Part shown: positions 1 through 8,531 of the stretch, piece by piece
How the letters are laid out: each line of letters starts with the position of its first letter
How positions within the stretch are numbered: the first letter of the stretch is position 1
Position numbers and translations under genes: made by a program
Notes under the pieces: model-generated
The model's database searches: none
What the model was told of the DNA's origin: nothing
What the model saw: the letters and a program-made list of their open reading frames with translations, nothing else
NCBI GenBank assembly: GCA_964580465.1
Contig: CAZOKJ010000008.1
Span: 13,926 to 77,925, forward strand
Reading direction: 5' to 3'
DNA from: Taishania sp964580465
Lineage (GTDB): Bacteria > Bacteroidota > Bacteroidia > Flavobacteriales_D > Crocinitomicaceae
Length of the DNA stretch: 64,000 nt

Positions 1-978
1 AAAAACATTTACTCTTAAACTCACAGTTTTCCCTTGTTTTGAAATCTTCGTTTCGAAATAATTTGTTTGAATATTGGCTAAATATTCATGTAGCTGCTCG
101 AATGTTTTATCTGTTAATATAGATGAAGGATTGCTAACTATTTCATCGCTCAGTAGGCTTAGTAGTTGAATAAATAGGGCATTGTAAAATTCGATGGTAT
201 TGGATGCGGAAACGAAACAAATGCCTTCTTCTGAAATTTGAATGTGTTGCAGTAATTTTTGTTTTTCTAATGTTAATTGCTCTTTGTTTTTTTCCAATTG
301 TAGGTAGTTTTCAGTAATAATTTTACCTACTTCTCCTACTTCATCTTTAGGAAAATTAATGGGCAATTTTTGTTTGTTTTCAGCAACAGCAAAATCTCTC
401 AATTGTTGAACAGAATCGCCAAACCTATTGGTGATGCGTTGAATAATTATTAATGAAATAATAAAAAACAGCAAGATGAGGTAGAGAAAACCGTTGTTCG
501 CTTTTAGAAAGTTTTGCAGTTGAATCGTGTAAGGGAGTGCTACACGAACAAATAGTTGATTTGATTTTTTAGCAAAATAAAGATAAAGCTGTTGATTGGA
601 AGTGGATTTTCTAATATCAGATCCTTTTTCATTTTTTAGTGCATCTTGGATTTCTGGGCGCAAAATGTGGTTTGGCAAGGAAGCATAATATGGAATAGAA
701 TTGTCATATTTTACACTTCCTTTTATGTCCAATATGGTCACACGTAAATCCGCTGGAAGAATAGTGCGTATTGCTCCCATTCTTTGCTCTATTTTACCAG
801 TTTCTCCATCCAGTTGTGCATGAATTACGTCTGTGTATGCTTCTAGTTTCTCTTCTAATGCTTGTGTTTTGAAGGAGTGTTCTCTGAAATGTTCTAGTAA
901 AGCTATTCCTACTGAAAAAACAGTAAAAAGAATACTAAAATAAAGAAACATTCGTTGTTTATAACTGAGTTTTTTCAT
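1..978 (-). CDS. PhoR-like sensor histidine kinase, N-terminal part (runs off left edge)
   Basis: An open reading frame of 326 codons with no stop runs from an ATG at 978 to the window edge. It starts MKKLSYKQRMFLYFS, followed by a first membrane segment, a periplasmic sensor region of about 140 residues, a second membrane segment near residues 165-185, and then a HAMP/PAS-like cytoplasmic region. The catalytic HisKA/HATPase part would lie off the window. It starts 11 bases after the stop of the OmpR-type regulator and ends the pst-phoU operon, so phosphate sensing (PhoR role) is the natural inference. The kinase domain itself is not visible. Confidence 0.85.
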   Translation of the reverse strand, partial: MKKLSYKQRMFLYFSILFTVFSVGIALLEHFREHSFKTQALEEKLEAYTDVIHAQLDGETGKIEQRMGAIRTILPADLRVTILDIKGSVKYDNSIPYYASLPNHILRPEIQDALKNEKGSDIRKSTSNQQLYLYFAKKSNQLFVRVALPYTIQLQNFLKANNGFLYLILLFFIISLIIIQRITNRFGDSVQQLRDFAVAENKQKLPINFPKDEVGEVGKIITENYLQLEKNKEQLTLEKQKLLQHIQISEEGICFVSASNTIEFYNALFIQLLSLLSDEIVSNPSSILTDKTFEQLHEYLANIQTNYFETKISKQGKTVSLRVNVF

Positions 979-989
979 GCTGATTCAGG

Positions 990-1679
990 TTAGTCAACTG
1001 TTGATTTAAAGCGATATCCGTAGCCTGATCTATTTGTTATTAGGGCTGCGTATTGATCAAGTTTTTTTCGTAAGCGTGTGATGTGCACATCAACTGTTCG
1101 CTCTGTGATGAAAGGTGTTTCGTTCCATATCTTTTGAATGATTTCCTCTCTTGAAAAAATATGATCTGGTTGTGCACTTAGCAACGCTAATAATTCAAAT
1201 TCTTTCTTAGTAAGTGCTATTTTTTTCTGACCAATGGATATTTCCTTCAACGAATAATCAATTTGTAAATCTTCGATTTGTAAAATATTCATTTCTTGCT
1301 TTTCGACCGCTTTGGTTTCGCTTCTTTTTAATACAGCCTTAACGCGAGCTATGACTTCTTTAATTGAAAAAGGTTTAGAAATGTAATCATCTCCGCCAAC
1401 TGAAAAACCTGTTAGCATATCATTTTCAGTATCCTTTGCTGTAAGGAATATAATAGGAGTTAAAACGCCATCTAAACGTAGTTTTTCTGCCATTTTATAT
1501 CCAGACATTCCGCCCATCATTACGTCTAATAATACGATATTGTATGCGTTAATGTCCTTTTCTAACGCTTCTTCAGCTGAGAAAACACAATGAACTTCAA
1601 ATCCTTCGCTTTTAAGATTGAATTCTAAAATTTCTGAAATGTTTTGATCGTCGTCAACTAAAAGGATTTTTGATTGCAT
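990..1679 (-). CDS. phoB: PhoB-like response regulator (OmpR family)
   Basis: A 229-residue two-domain regulator. The receiver domain (about 1-120) has the acidic pocket VDDD near residues 8-11, the phospho-acceptor Asp52 in VLLDVMM, and the conserved Lys in SKPFS near 102. The C-terminal part is an OmpR/PhoB winged helix with the typical ALTKKEFELL and ERTVDVHITRLRKKLD motifs. It lies between phoU and a PhoR-like kinase in the pst operon, so it probably controls the phosphate regulon and is the likely reader of the 11-bp repeats upstream of pstS and the porin. The family assignment is firm; the phosphate role comes from context. Confidence 0.9.
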   Translation of the reverse strand: MQSKILLVDDDQNISEILEFNLKSEGFEVHCVFSAEEALEKDINAYNIVLLDVMMGGMSGYKMAEKLRLDGVLTPIIFLTAKDTENDMLTGFSVGGDDYISKPFSIKEVIARVKAVLKRSETKAVEKQEMNILQIEDLQIDYSLKEISIGQKKIALTKKEFELLALLSAQPDHIFSREEIIQKIWNETPFITERTVDVHITRLRKKLDQYAALITNRSGYGYRFKSTVD

Positions 1680-1776
1680 TCTATTTTTTTTTATCGAAAG
1701 TACAATTATTTTGTTAGTTTTAAAAATTATCTTGTCTTATTAATTACCTACTTGTTTTTTTAGTCAGTTATACTTT

Positions 1777-2448
1777 TTACTCTTCTATTTTTCCATGGTG
1801 TTTCAATACTTTAGCTTCAATGTAAAATACTATTTCTTCTACAATGTTGCTGCAGTGATCTCCGATTCTTTCCATTTTTCGAATCAATGATGAAAGTTTT
1901 AAACCACAATGTGCTTTGCTAGGATCTTGTTCAATGTTGCTGGTTAACTGTTGTAAGACACTTCTATAAATCTTATTTACTTCTTTGTCTTTTGCTAAAA
2001 TTTTACCTGCGTTAGCAGATGTTTCTGTATTCATTGCAACAAAACTTTCAAGCATCATACTGTGCAGTATGTCAAACATTCGCTCTAAATCTAATCCATT
2101 TAAAAGTGAGTCGTCAATCGTGTTGCAATCATCATCTGCTACGTGTCTAGCTATTCCAGCAGCATAATCGCCAATTCTTTCCAAAGTGATGCTAATTTTC
2201 ATTATGGATAGCACTAGCCTTAAGTCGATGGCGACAGGACTGTACAAAGCGATGTAGTTTTCACAGTTACTATCCACCTTAAGTTCAAATGCATTGACTC
2301 TTTTTTCTAAGCTAATAACCTCCAAGGCAAGCCCTATATCTTTGTTTAAAAATGCTTGTTTTGCTTTTTCTAATTGTGAAATTACTAACTTCCACATTTG
2401 ATTGATTTCTTCTTTAAGAACAATCATTTCTTGTTCACTATGTTTCAT
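1777..2448 (-). CDS. phoU: Phosphate transport regulator PhoU
   Basis: A 223-residue helical protein with two PhoU repeats, each carrying the metal-cluster signature: LERIGDYAAG near residue 89 and MERIGDHCSN near residue 193. PhoU damps signalling from the Pst transporter to the PhoR kinase and protects against runaway phosphate uptake. Length fits the family (about 215-240 residues). It follows pstB by about 50 bases and precedes the regulator gene by 97 bases. The assignment is secure. Confidence 0.95.
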   Translation of the reverse strand: MKHSEQEMIVLKEEINQMWKLVISQLEKAKQAFLNKDIGLALEVISLEKRVNAFELKVDSNCENYIALYSPVAIDLRLVLSIMKISITLERIGDYAAGIARHVADDDCNTIDDSLLNGLDLERMFDILHSMMLESFVAMNTETSANAGKILAKDKEVNKIYRSVLQQLTSNIEQDPSKAHCGLKLSSLIRKMERIGDHCSNIVEEIVFYIEAKVLKHHGKIEE

Positions 2449-2500
2449 TGTTTTTCTTTTTGTCTGTTTCTATGTTGTTGTTTATTCAGCTTTACACTAA

Positions 2501-3247
2501 TTAACCGAATCTTCCTGTGATATAATTTTGCGTCGCTTCTTTCTCTGGGTTTAGAAACATTTTTTTTGTGTCGCTGTATTCTATTAATTCTCCCAACATG
2601 AAAAAACCTGTCTTATCACTAACACGCGCTGCTTGCTGCATATTGTGTGTAACAATTACAATGGTGTATCGTTCTTTTAATTCATGAATTAACTCTTCAA
2701 TTTTTGATGTTGATATCGGGTCAAGTGCTGAAGCAGGCTCATCCATTAGAATGATTTCAGGCGACACAGCTAAAGCTCGTGCAATGCAAAGTCGTTGTTG
2801 TTGACCTCCGGATAGCTGAAACGCCGATTGGTGCAATTTGTCTTTTACTTCGTCCCAAAGTGCTGCTCCTTGCAGTGATTCTTCTACGCGTTGTGCAATG
2901 TAGTTTTTGTCCCCCATGCTGTTGACACGCAAGCCATAAGCTACATTTTCAAAGATGGATTTTGGAAAAGGATTGGGTTTTTGGAACACCATTCCAACTT
3001 GTTTTCTTAGCTGATCTATATCTACTGTCTTGTCATAAATGTTCTGATGATTAATCGCCAACTCTCCCATCATTTTCGTGTTGTCGATTAAATCATTCAT
3101 GCGATTGAATAATCGTAAGAAAGTAGATTTTCCGCAGCCAGATGGCCCAATAAATGCTGTGACTGTTTTGGGTTCAATTTCCATGTTTATGCCTTTTAAA
3201 GCATGAAATTGACCGTAATAGAAATGAATATCTTTTGCTTGTATCAT
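2501..3247 (-). CDS. pstB: Phosphate ABC transporter ATP-binding protein PstB
   Basis: A 248-residue ABC ATPase. It has Walker A GPSGCGKST at residues 34-42, the ABC signature LSGGQQQR, Walker B IILMDEP, and the family-typical FQKPNPFPKSI Q-loop segment that marks PstB among ABC ATPases. It powers high-affinity phosphate import through PstA/PstC. It starts 18 bases after pstA. The assignment is secure. Confidence 0.96.
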   Translation of the reverse strand: MIQAKDIHFYYGQFHALKGINMEIEPKTVTAFIGPSGCGKSTFLRLFNRMNDLIDNTKMMGELAINHQNIYDKTVDIDQLRKQVGMVFQKPNPFPKSIFENVAYGLRVNSMGDKNYIAQRVEESLQGAALWDEVKDKLHQSAFQLSGGQQQRLCIARALAVSPEIILMDEPASALDPISTSKIEELIHELKERYTIVIVTHNMQQAARVSDKTGFFMLGELIEYSDTKKMFLNPEKEATQNYITGRFG

Positions 3248-3265
3248 TGTACTTTAATTTCTTGG

Positions 3266-4117
3266 TTAATGGTTGTTTGTTTTACTCATTTTTCGTCTAA
3301 TAAATGCTGCAATTAGATTTAAAACTAGCACTATTGCAATTAATACCAAGGCCGTTCCATAAGCCATCGGTCGTGCTTCTTCAATGTTGGTCCCACTTGT
3401 TGCTACAACATATAGGTGATAAGGTAGTGCCATTACTTGATCAAAAATACTAGCTGGAAGATGTGGTAAAAAATAGGCCGCAACTGTGAATAAAATAGGT
3501 GCAGTTTCTCCAGATACTCTGCCTATTGATAAAATAATTCCTGTAATGATATTTGGGAAAGCAGCTGGCAAGACTACACGAAAAATTGTTTGAAGCTTTG
3601 TTGCTCCAAGTGCTATGCTTCCCATTCGAATAGATTCAGGGACTGATTTTAAAGCCTCTTCAGTTGTTCGAATAATCATAGGAAGCACCAATATTCCCAA
3701 TGTTAATGAACCTGCAAGAATTGAATCACCAAAGCTTAATTTATTTACAAATAAAGCCATCCCAAAAAGTCCAAATACTACGGATGGAATACTAGACAAA
3801 TTAGTAGTCATTAATCGTATAAATCTTACAATCCAACCGTTGCCTGCATATTCTTGGGTGTAAATAGCAGACATGATTCCTATTGGCACGGCAACAATCA
3901 AACTTCCTACGATGAGGTAAAAGGTTCCAACTATCGCGGGGTAAATTCCTCCTGTGGTCATCCCTTCTTTTGGATAGCTTGTTAGAAATTCCCAATTAAT
4001 CATTTGAATTCCGTTAAAAATAATGAATCCAAGAATGAAAAATAAACTTCCAATTACAATAAGAGTGAAAAATTTGAATAAATAAAATGCTACTTGTTGT
4101 TGAATTTTCTTGCTCAT
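3266..4117 (-). CDS. pstA: Phosphate ABC transporter permease PstA
   Basis: A 283-residue inner-membrane permease with about six hydrophobic segments and the EAA-loop region ALGATKLQTIFRVVLPAAFPNIITG that contacts PstB. It follows pstC with a two-base gap, which suggests translational coupling. Length is normal for PstA. Confidence 0.95.
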   Translation of the reverse strand: MSKKIQQQVAFYLFKFFTLIVIGSLFFILGFIIFNGIQMINWEFLTSYPKEGMTTGGIYPAIVGTFYLIVGSLIVAVPIGIMSAIYTQEYAGNGWIVRFIRLMTTNLSSIPSVVFGLFGMALFVNKLSFGDSILAGSLTLGILVLPMIIRTTEEALKSVPESIRMGSIALGATKLQTIFRVVLPAAFPNIITGIILSIGRVSGETAPILFTVAAYFLPHLPASIFDQVMALPYHLYVVATSGTNIEEARPMAYGTALVLIAIVLVLNLIAAFIRRKMSKTNNH

Positions 4118-4119
4118 TA

Positions 4120-5331
4120 TTAATGTGATTTAGTTGGTTTTTTTGTAATGAATTCTGACACCAATGCAATGCTCATAGTGATGATAAATAAGATACATCC
4201 TAACAGAAATAACGATTGATAATGTGCGCCTCCTGTTGGAGCTTCTCCTAATTCAGCGGCAATTGTGGCTGGAATCGTTCTAACCGAATCGAAAGCTGAA
4301 TGAGGTATAATTGCTGCATTTCCAGTCACCATTAACACAGCCATTGTTTCACCAATTGCTCTACCCATTCCAAGTACAATCGCAGCTGAAATTCCAGATT
4401 TTGAGTGTGGAATGATTACTTTATAAATAGTTTGCCAGTGTGTAGCTCCTAATGCTAAACTTGCTTCTTTAATTGATTTAGGTGTGTTTCGCATCGCGTC
4501 TTCTGCTACTGAAATAATGGTAGGCAAGGCCATAATTGCAAGGATTATGCTTCCTGTTAATGCAGTCTCACCTACAGGAATATTAGCTACTTTTTGTATA
4601 AATGGCGCAACAACTACTAAACCAAAAAAACCATAAACAACGGATGGAATCCCTGCGAGTAGTTCAATAATGGGTTTCAATATTTGACGTTGACGATTGC
4701 TAGCTAATTCGGACAAATATACAGCAACTCCCAAACCCAATGGTACGGCAATAAGTAACGCAAGGAAACTAACAAATAGTGTTCCAACGATTAATGGGTA
4801 GGCACCAAATAACGGCGAAGGGGTAGCTGTTGGAAGCCATTCTTTTCCAGAAAAAAAATCAAAAGCTTGAATCTTTCCCATTTCGAGTTCACGGACATAT
4901 TTACTCGAAGTAGGAGCAAATTCAATAGGAAAATAAACTAGACTATTTCTGTTTTCAACAATGAACTTTTCTAAAATAGATGGAAGAAGCGCATAATCTT
5001 CCCCCATCTCACTTTCTGAATATATGGAAATAATATCATCAATACGGTAAAGCTTTATTGAATCATTCGTCCCTCCCAATTGTTGCCAATTATCAATCTC
5101 GCCATCCACTATTTTTTTTACCTTTTCAGGTGAAGGAGGAATGACTTTATTGTCCCGATGTACATACAAGCCATGTCCCTTTTCAATTGAAGGTTGTTGA
5201 AATAATCCTATGCCTTCTTTAAATAAAAAGAAACAAATGAATAAAATGACAATACTCGTTATTGTACCACTTAAGGTTATGGTTTTTTCGATGAGTTTTT
5301 CGCCAATTTTACGAACAGTTTTTCTATTCAT
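4120..5331 (-). CDS. pstC: Phosphate ABC transporter permease PstC with an enlarged periplasmic loop
   Basis: A 403-residue permease, about 90-100 residues longer than usual for PstC. The core permease (about residues 165-400) is standard and includes the EAA loop LALGATHWQTIYKVIIPHSKSG written here in part only. The extra length is a soluble insert between the first membrane segment (about 20-45) and the second (about 170-190). Inside it, residues 65-87 resemble residues 114-136 of the PstS encoded just upstream: both contain a G-x-I-x-N-W-x-x-L-G-G pattern. The gap to pstS is five bases. The PstC assignment is firm; the role of the insert is unknown. Confidence 0.93.
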   Translation of the reverse strand: MNRKTVRKIGEKLIEKTITLSGTITSIVILFICFFLFKEGIGLFQQPSIEKGHGLYVHRDNKVIPPSPEKVKKIVDGEIDNWQQLGGTNDSIKLYRIDDIISIYSESEMGEDYALLPSILEKFIVENRNSLVYFPIEFAPTSSKYVRELEMGKIQAFDFFSGKEWLPTATPSPLFGAYPLIVGTLFVSFLALLIAVPLGLGVAVYLSELASNRQRQILKPIIELLAGIPSVVYGFFGLVVVAPFIQKVANIPVGETALTGSIILAIMALPTIISVAEDAMRNTPKSIKEASLALGATHWQTIYKVIIPHSKSGISAAIVLGMGRAIGETMAVLMVTGNAAIIPHSAFDSVRTIPATIAAELGEAPTGGAHYQSLFLLGCILFIITMSIALVSEFITKKPTKSH

Positions 5332-5336
5332 GGAAG

Positions 5337-6152
5337 TTATTTAACTGAAATGTAACCTACTTTTTCAACAATTTTTTGACCTTCTTCTGAAAGAACAAAA
5401 TCAATGAATTTTTTCACTTTTGACTCTGAGCTTGTTACATAATAATAAAACAAAGGGCGAACGATTGGGTAGCTTTTGTTCTTTGCGTTTGCAACTGTTG
5501 GTTCTACGTACTTTTTTCCTTTATCGAATGAAACAGAAATTGATTTTACATTCTTATTCAAATAAGCAATTCCTACATAAGCAATCGCGCCTTTTGTTTG
5601 ACTAACAGACTGAATAATAGACCCCGTTGCTGGCATACTCATAATGCCATTCACGTAGTTTTTATTAGCCATTACATGTTCTTTAAAAAACTCATAGGTA
5701 CCCGATGATGTTTCTCTTGAATATGGAATGATTTTTAAATCCTCTCCACCTAATTCTTTCCAATTTTTGATCTTACCAGTAAAAATACTTTCTAATTGTT
5801 CACGTGTTAATTGACCTACTTTGTTACTAGGGTGTACTACAACAGCGAGCGCGTCATAGGCAATTACGATTTCTTTTGTTGTTTTACCACCTTCTTGTAA
5901 TTTTTGACGCTCAGCAAACTTCATTTTTCTAGATAATTGAGCAATATCTGTTGAACCATCTATTAAAGCTGTAATTCCAACTCCAGAACCTCCACCTGTA
6001 ACTGTTAATTTGCTGGATGGATTTTTTTTCATAAATGCTTGCGTTTCTTCTTCTGATAATGGTAAAACAGTGTCAGATCCTTTGATTTTTTGAGCATTAG
6101 ATGCAACTGTAAAACAAACTGCTGCAATGGTTAATAACATTGATTTTTTCAT
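5337..6152 (-). CDS. pstS: Phosphate-binding protein PstS
   Basis: A 271-residue secreted substrate-binding protein with a signal peptide ending near SNAQ (residues 18-21). It has the phosphate-binding signatures KGSDTVLPL (residues 24-32), GGGSGVGI (53-60) and SRETSSGTYEFF. It is the first gene of the pstSCAB-phoU-phoB-phoR run. It lacks a lipobox, as is common for Bacteroidota PstS. It is preceded by a TAnnTTTG promoter and four 11-bp repeats, which suggests induction under phosphate limitation. Confidence 0.95.
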   Translation of the reverse strand: MKKSMLLTIAAVCFTVASNAQKIKGSDTVLPLSEEETQAFMKKNPSSKLTVTGGGSGVGITALIDGSTDIAQLSRKMKFAERQKLQEGGKTTKEIVIAYDALAVVVHPSNKVGQLTREQLESIFTGKIKNWKELGGEDLKIIPYSRETSSGTYEFFKEHVMANKNYVNGIMSMPATGSIIQSVSQTKGAIAYVGIAYLNKNVKSISVSFDKGKKYVEPTVANAKNKSYPIVRPLFYYYVTSSESKVKKFIDFVLSEEGQKIVEKVGYISVK

Positions 6153-6172
6153 ATTCTAATTTTTATTTACCG

Positions 6173-6180
6173 CAAAATTA
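6173..6180 (-). promoter_or_regulatory. Bacteroidota -7 element of the pstS promoter
   Basis: On the minus strand this reads TAATTTTG, an exact match to TAnnTTTG. It lies 20 bases before the pstS ATG and exactly 5 bases after the last of four 11-bp repeats. No obvious -33 TTG box is present; the repeat array occupies that place. Confidence 0.6.
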
Positions 6181-6185
6181 TAGCG

Positions 6186-6229
6186 GAGTTGTTACGATTT
6201 ATGTTTAATTATATTACGATTTTGTTACA
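6186..6229 (-). promoter_or_regulatory. Pho-box-like array upstream of pstS (four 11-bp direct repeats)
   Basis: On the minus strand four adjoining 11-bp units read TGTAACA-AAAT, CGTAATA-TAAT, TAAACAT-AAAT (degenerate) and CGTAACA-ACTC. A 7-bp half-site plus a 4-bp AT spacer is the geometry of PhoB sites in Proteobacteria. The array ends 5 bases before the -7 element. Binding by the regulator at 990-1679 is an inference. Confidence 0.6.
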
Positions 6230-6243
6230 ATTTCACTTCCAGT

Positions 6244-7509
6244 CTAGAATTTATATTGTAACCTGAAAGTGAAAACATTGTCTTTAATTTCTTTGTTGAA
6301 ATGAATTAAATTGGAAGATTTTTCATTGATAGTCCAATCATAATATGCTGTAGCTCTTAAATGATTGTTTATTCTCCACATTAGCCCAAATCCAAACGTT
6401 TGATACAGAATATCTGCTTTTCCTGTGTCGTTTAAACCAATATCGTTTTTAGAGACTTTAACATTAGGGTCATAATATTCATACTTTGTGATGAGTGAAA
6501 GCGGTATACTTCCTAGGTCTTGAATAAGTGTAACATATCCACCTCTAAAACTCCTGATATAAGTGTCGGCCGTCGGTATTGTTGAATAATTAGGACTTTT
6601 TGAGTCGTTTTTATTCCCTGGTTGATTTCCTAAGATAAACTCGCCGTATAACTGTGTCAGACCTAAAACAGAAGCTGTGTTTAATTGAAATTCTACACCC
6701 AAGTATTCGCGTTTTGCAAATTTACCTTTGTAGGATGAATCACTGTCTTTTACAAACGAATTACCAACCATTTTGTAGTTATTCTCAGAGCCTTGATAGG
6801 TTCCTCCATTATAATAAGAAACTCCTGCACCTAACGTAATTTTATCGTTAAAATTTTTAGCAACAGACAAACGAGTGATAACGTCTTTTCTATTGTCTAA
6901 ATCTAATTTTATTCCGTTTCCTCCGATTGCTGCAACCTCCAATTTTAAGATGTTCCAAGGTGATTTTTTACTTGCTTGAAGAGTTAACATGGCTCCCAAA
7001 TCGCGCTCGTCAGGAAAAAGGGTTGTCAGAATTGTAGCTCGTTCTGGCGCAGCTCTTTTGGTTGAAGAGTAAGCTATTTCGTAACCAAAAGGTCGATTAA
7101 AAACACCTACTTTAATGGAATTTGTACCGAACCATGGATCTTTTATGGAAAGATAAGCATCTTTTAGTCCAATACCTTTCTCTGTAATGTCTAGTTGAAA
7201 AACACTAGATATAATTTTGTGCTCGTATTCTAATTTTATTCTTCCCCTTCGAATGCCAAAACGATAAAAATCCTTTTCATTGGTATTTCCTCCACCTACT
7301 TTTAAAGATGCATCTTTTTGCCCGTACTGAAACTGGGTTTGGATGTATCCAGAAAACTTGAATTGTTTTAGTAGCTTTATCTCGGCTGCATTCTCTTGTG
7401 TTTGCTGATCAATTCTTTTTAAAGTGTCTAGAGTAGAATTTGGGTCTGTTTGTTGAGCAAATGTTGTTAAAGTTAACATAACGCAGCTCAATGTTGCTAA
7501 TTTATTCAT
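6244..7509 (-). CDS. Phosphate-selective porin (OprO/OprP type)
   Basis: A 421-residue outer-membrane protein with a signal peptide (ends near TFAQQ, residues 15-20), a short coiled-coil segment (about 28-47), and a beta-barrel ending in an aromatic residue (FRLQYKF). The sequence GIRRGRIKLEYEHKI and the run KDAYLSIKDPWFGTNSIKVGVFNRPFGYE, quoted here only in part, are typical of the porin O/P family: RRGRI, VGVFNRPFG. It lies directly upstream of pstS in the same direction and has its own promoter with the same repeat array, so it probably brings phosphate across the outer membrane. Confidence 0.9.
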   Translation of the reverse strand: MNKLATLSCVMLTLTTFAQQTDPNSTLDTLKRIDQQTQENAAEIKLLKQFKFSGYIQTQFQYGQKDASLKVGGGNTNEKDFYRFGIRRGRIKLEYEHKIISSVFQLDITEKGIGLKDAYLSIKDPWFGTNSIKVGVFNRPFGYEIAYSSTKRAAPERATILTTLFPDERDLGAMLTLQASKKSPWNILKLEVAAIGGNGIKLDLDNRKDVITRLSVAKNFNDKITLGAGVSYYNGGTYQGSENNYKMVGNSFVKDSDSSYKGKFAKREYLGVEFQLNTASVLGLTQLYGEFILGNQPGNKNDSKSPNYSTIPTADTYIRSFRGGYVTLIQDLGSIPLSLITKYEYYDPNVKVSKNDIGLNDTGKADILYQTFGFGLMWRINNHLRATAYYDWTINEKSSNLIHFNKEIKDNVFTFRLQYKF

Positions 7510-7535
7510 CTTACTTTTACTTTTATAATTCGCTA

Positions 7536-7543
7536 CAAAAGTA
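7536..7543 (-). promoter_or_regulatory. Bacteroidota -7 element of the porin promoter
   Basis: On the minus strand this reads TACTTTTG, an exact TAnnTTTG match, 26 bases before the porin ATG and 5 bases after the repeat array, the same spacing as at pstS. Confidence 0.6.
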
Positions 7544-7548
7544 GATTG

Positions 7549-7592
7549 AACTTATTGCGACTTGTTTGCGTTTTTGTTACAATTTTATTACA
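7549..7592 (-). promoter_or_regulatory. Pho-box-like array upstream of the porin (four 11-bp direct repeats)
   Basis: On the minus strand four adjoining units read TGTAATA-AAAT, TGTAACA-AAAA, CGCAAAC-AAGT and CGCAATA-AGTT. The shared pattern with the pstS array is YGYAAYA plus a 4-bp spacer. The array begins 13 bases beyond the stop of the acyltransferase gene. Confidence 0.6.
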
Positions 7593-7604
7593 TTTACAGA
7601 AGTG

Positions 7605-8531
7605 CTAAGTTAGAGATTTAAACTTCTTTTCAAATTGCTCTTTTTGTTCTTTTTTTAATGCTTCTAAATCTGATGGAGTTTCTCGCTTCCATCGTTTATG
7701 CGACCACAACCAATAAGCAGGTTTTTCCTTTATACACTTTTCGAGCATGTGCGTATGTTGTTCAGTGATTGCTCCCCACGCTAGAGTTGCTGGTTGCTCC
7801 GTAATAAGTGTTAACTCCATTTCGTAGTAGCCGCGCTTCACTTTTCTAGTGTGATAAAAGACTACTGAAAAATCATATTGATGTGCCATTAATTCTGCTC
7901 CAAACAGTACTGCAGTTTGTTGATGCAAAAACTCCATCCAATAACTTTTTCGTGAATCCCCTGGAGATTGATCAGAAAGTGTTAAAATGGCTATGCGCTC
8001 ATTTTTATGTTGCAAAATTGCTTCTTTAAAATTTTTGGAATGAATGACCTTCATGCCGTAGCGTTCTCTTCGCTCATTCACTTTTTTATCCCAAAACTTA
8101 GAACTCAATGGCATGCCAATTCCTAATGCTTGATGTGGAAACAAGAAGTTCTGAGCACTTATGAGCCATTCCCAATTGTTGTAATGACCTGAAACCAATA
8201 ATACATTTTTATCTTTGTCATAGAGCTCTTGCATTAACTCAGGATTTTTAACCTGATAGCGTTTACGCAATTCTTCTTTAGAAATACTAAGATTTTTGAT
8301 TCCCTCCGCTAAGATGTCGGTAAAATGGTGGTAGAATTCCCACATTATTTGTCGGTGTTCTTTCGCTGATAATTCTGGAAATGACCGTGTGATGTTACCA
8401 AGAATTACTTTTTTTCTATAAGGAAAAATGCGAAACAATAAATAAAGAATATCTGACAGCAAGTACAAGCTCCACAGCGGAAGTTTAGAAAGTGGAAAAA
8501 CAAAACAGTAATATGCTATTTTAGCTCCCAT
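7605..8531 (-). CDS. Lysophospholipid/lipid A acyltransferase (LpxL/HtrB family)
   Basis: A membrane-anchored acyltransferase of about 308 residues. It has an N-terminal hydrophobic segment and the HX4E catalytic motif in SGHYNNWEW. Family members transfer secondary acyl chains to lipid A at the inner membrane. The upstream gene rarA ends in TAATG overlapping this ATG by one base, which is why I prefer the ATG at 8531; an ATG four codons earlier (8543) is also possible. Acyl donor and exact position on lipid A cannot be read from the sequence. Confidence 0.88.
   Translation of the reverse strand: MGAKIAYYCFVFPLSKLPLWSLYLLSDILYLLFRIFPYRKKVILGNITRSFPELSAKEHRQIMWEFYHHFTDILAEGIKNLSISKEELRKRYQVKNPELMQELYDKDKNVLLVSGHYNNWEWLISAQNFLFPHQALGIGMPLSSKFWDKKVNERRERYGMKVIHSKNFKEAILQHKNERIAILTLSDQSPGDSRKSYWMEFLHQQTAVLFGAELMAHQYDFSVVFYHTRKVKRGYYEMELTLITEQPATLAWGAITEQHTHMLEKCIKEKPAYWLWSHKRWKRETPSDLEALKKEQKEQFEKKFKSLT

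Noticed and set aside
1680..1776. Possible third Pho-box array before the regulator gene
   Set aside because: Only one CTAACA-AAAT unit is visible; no repeat.
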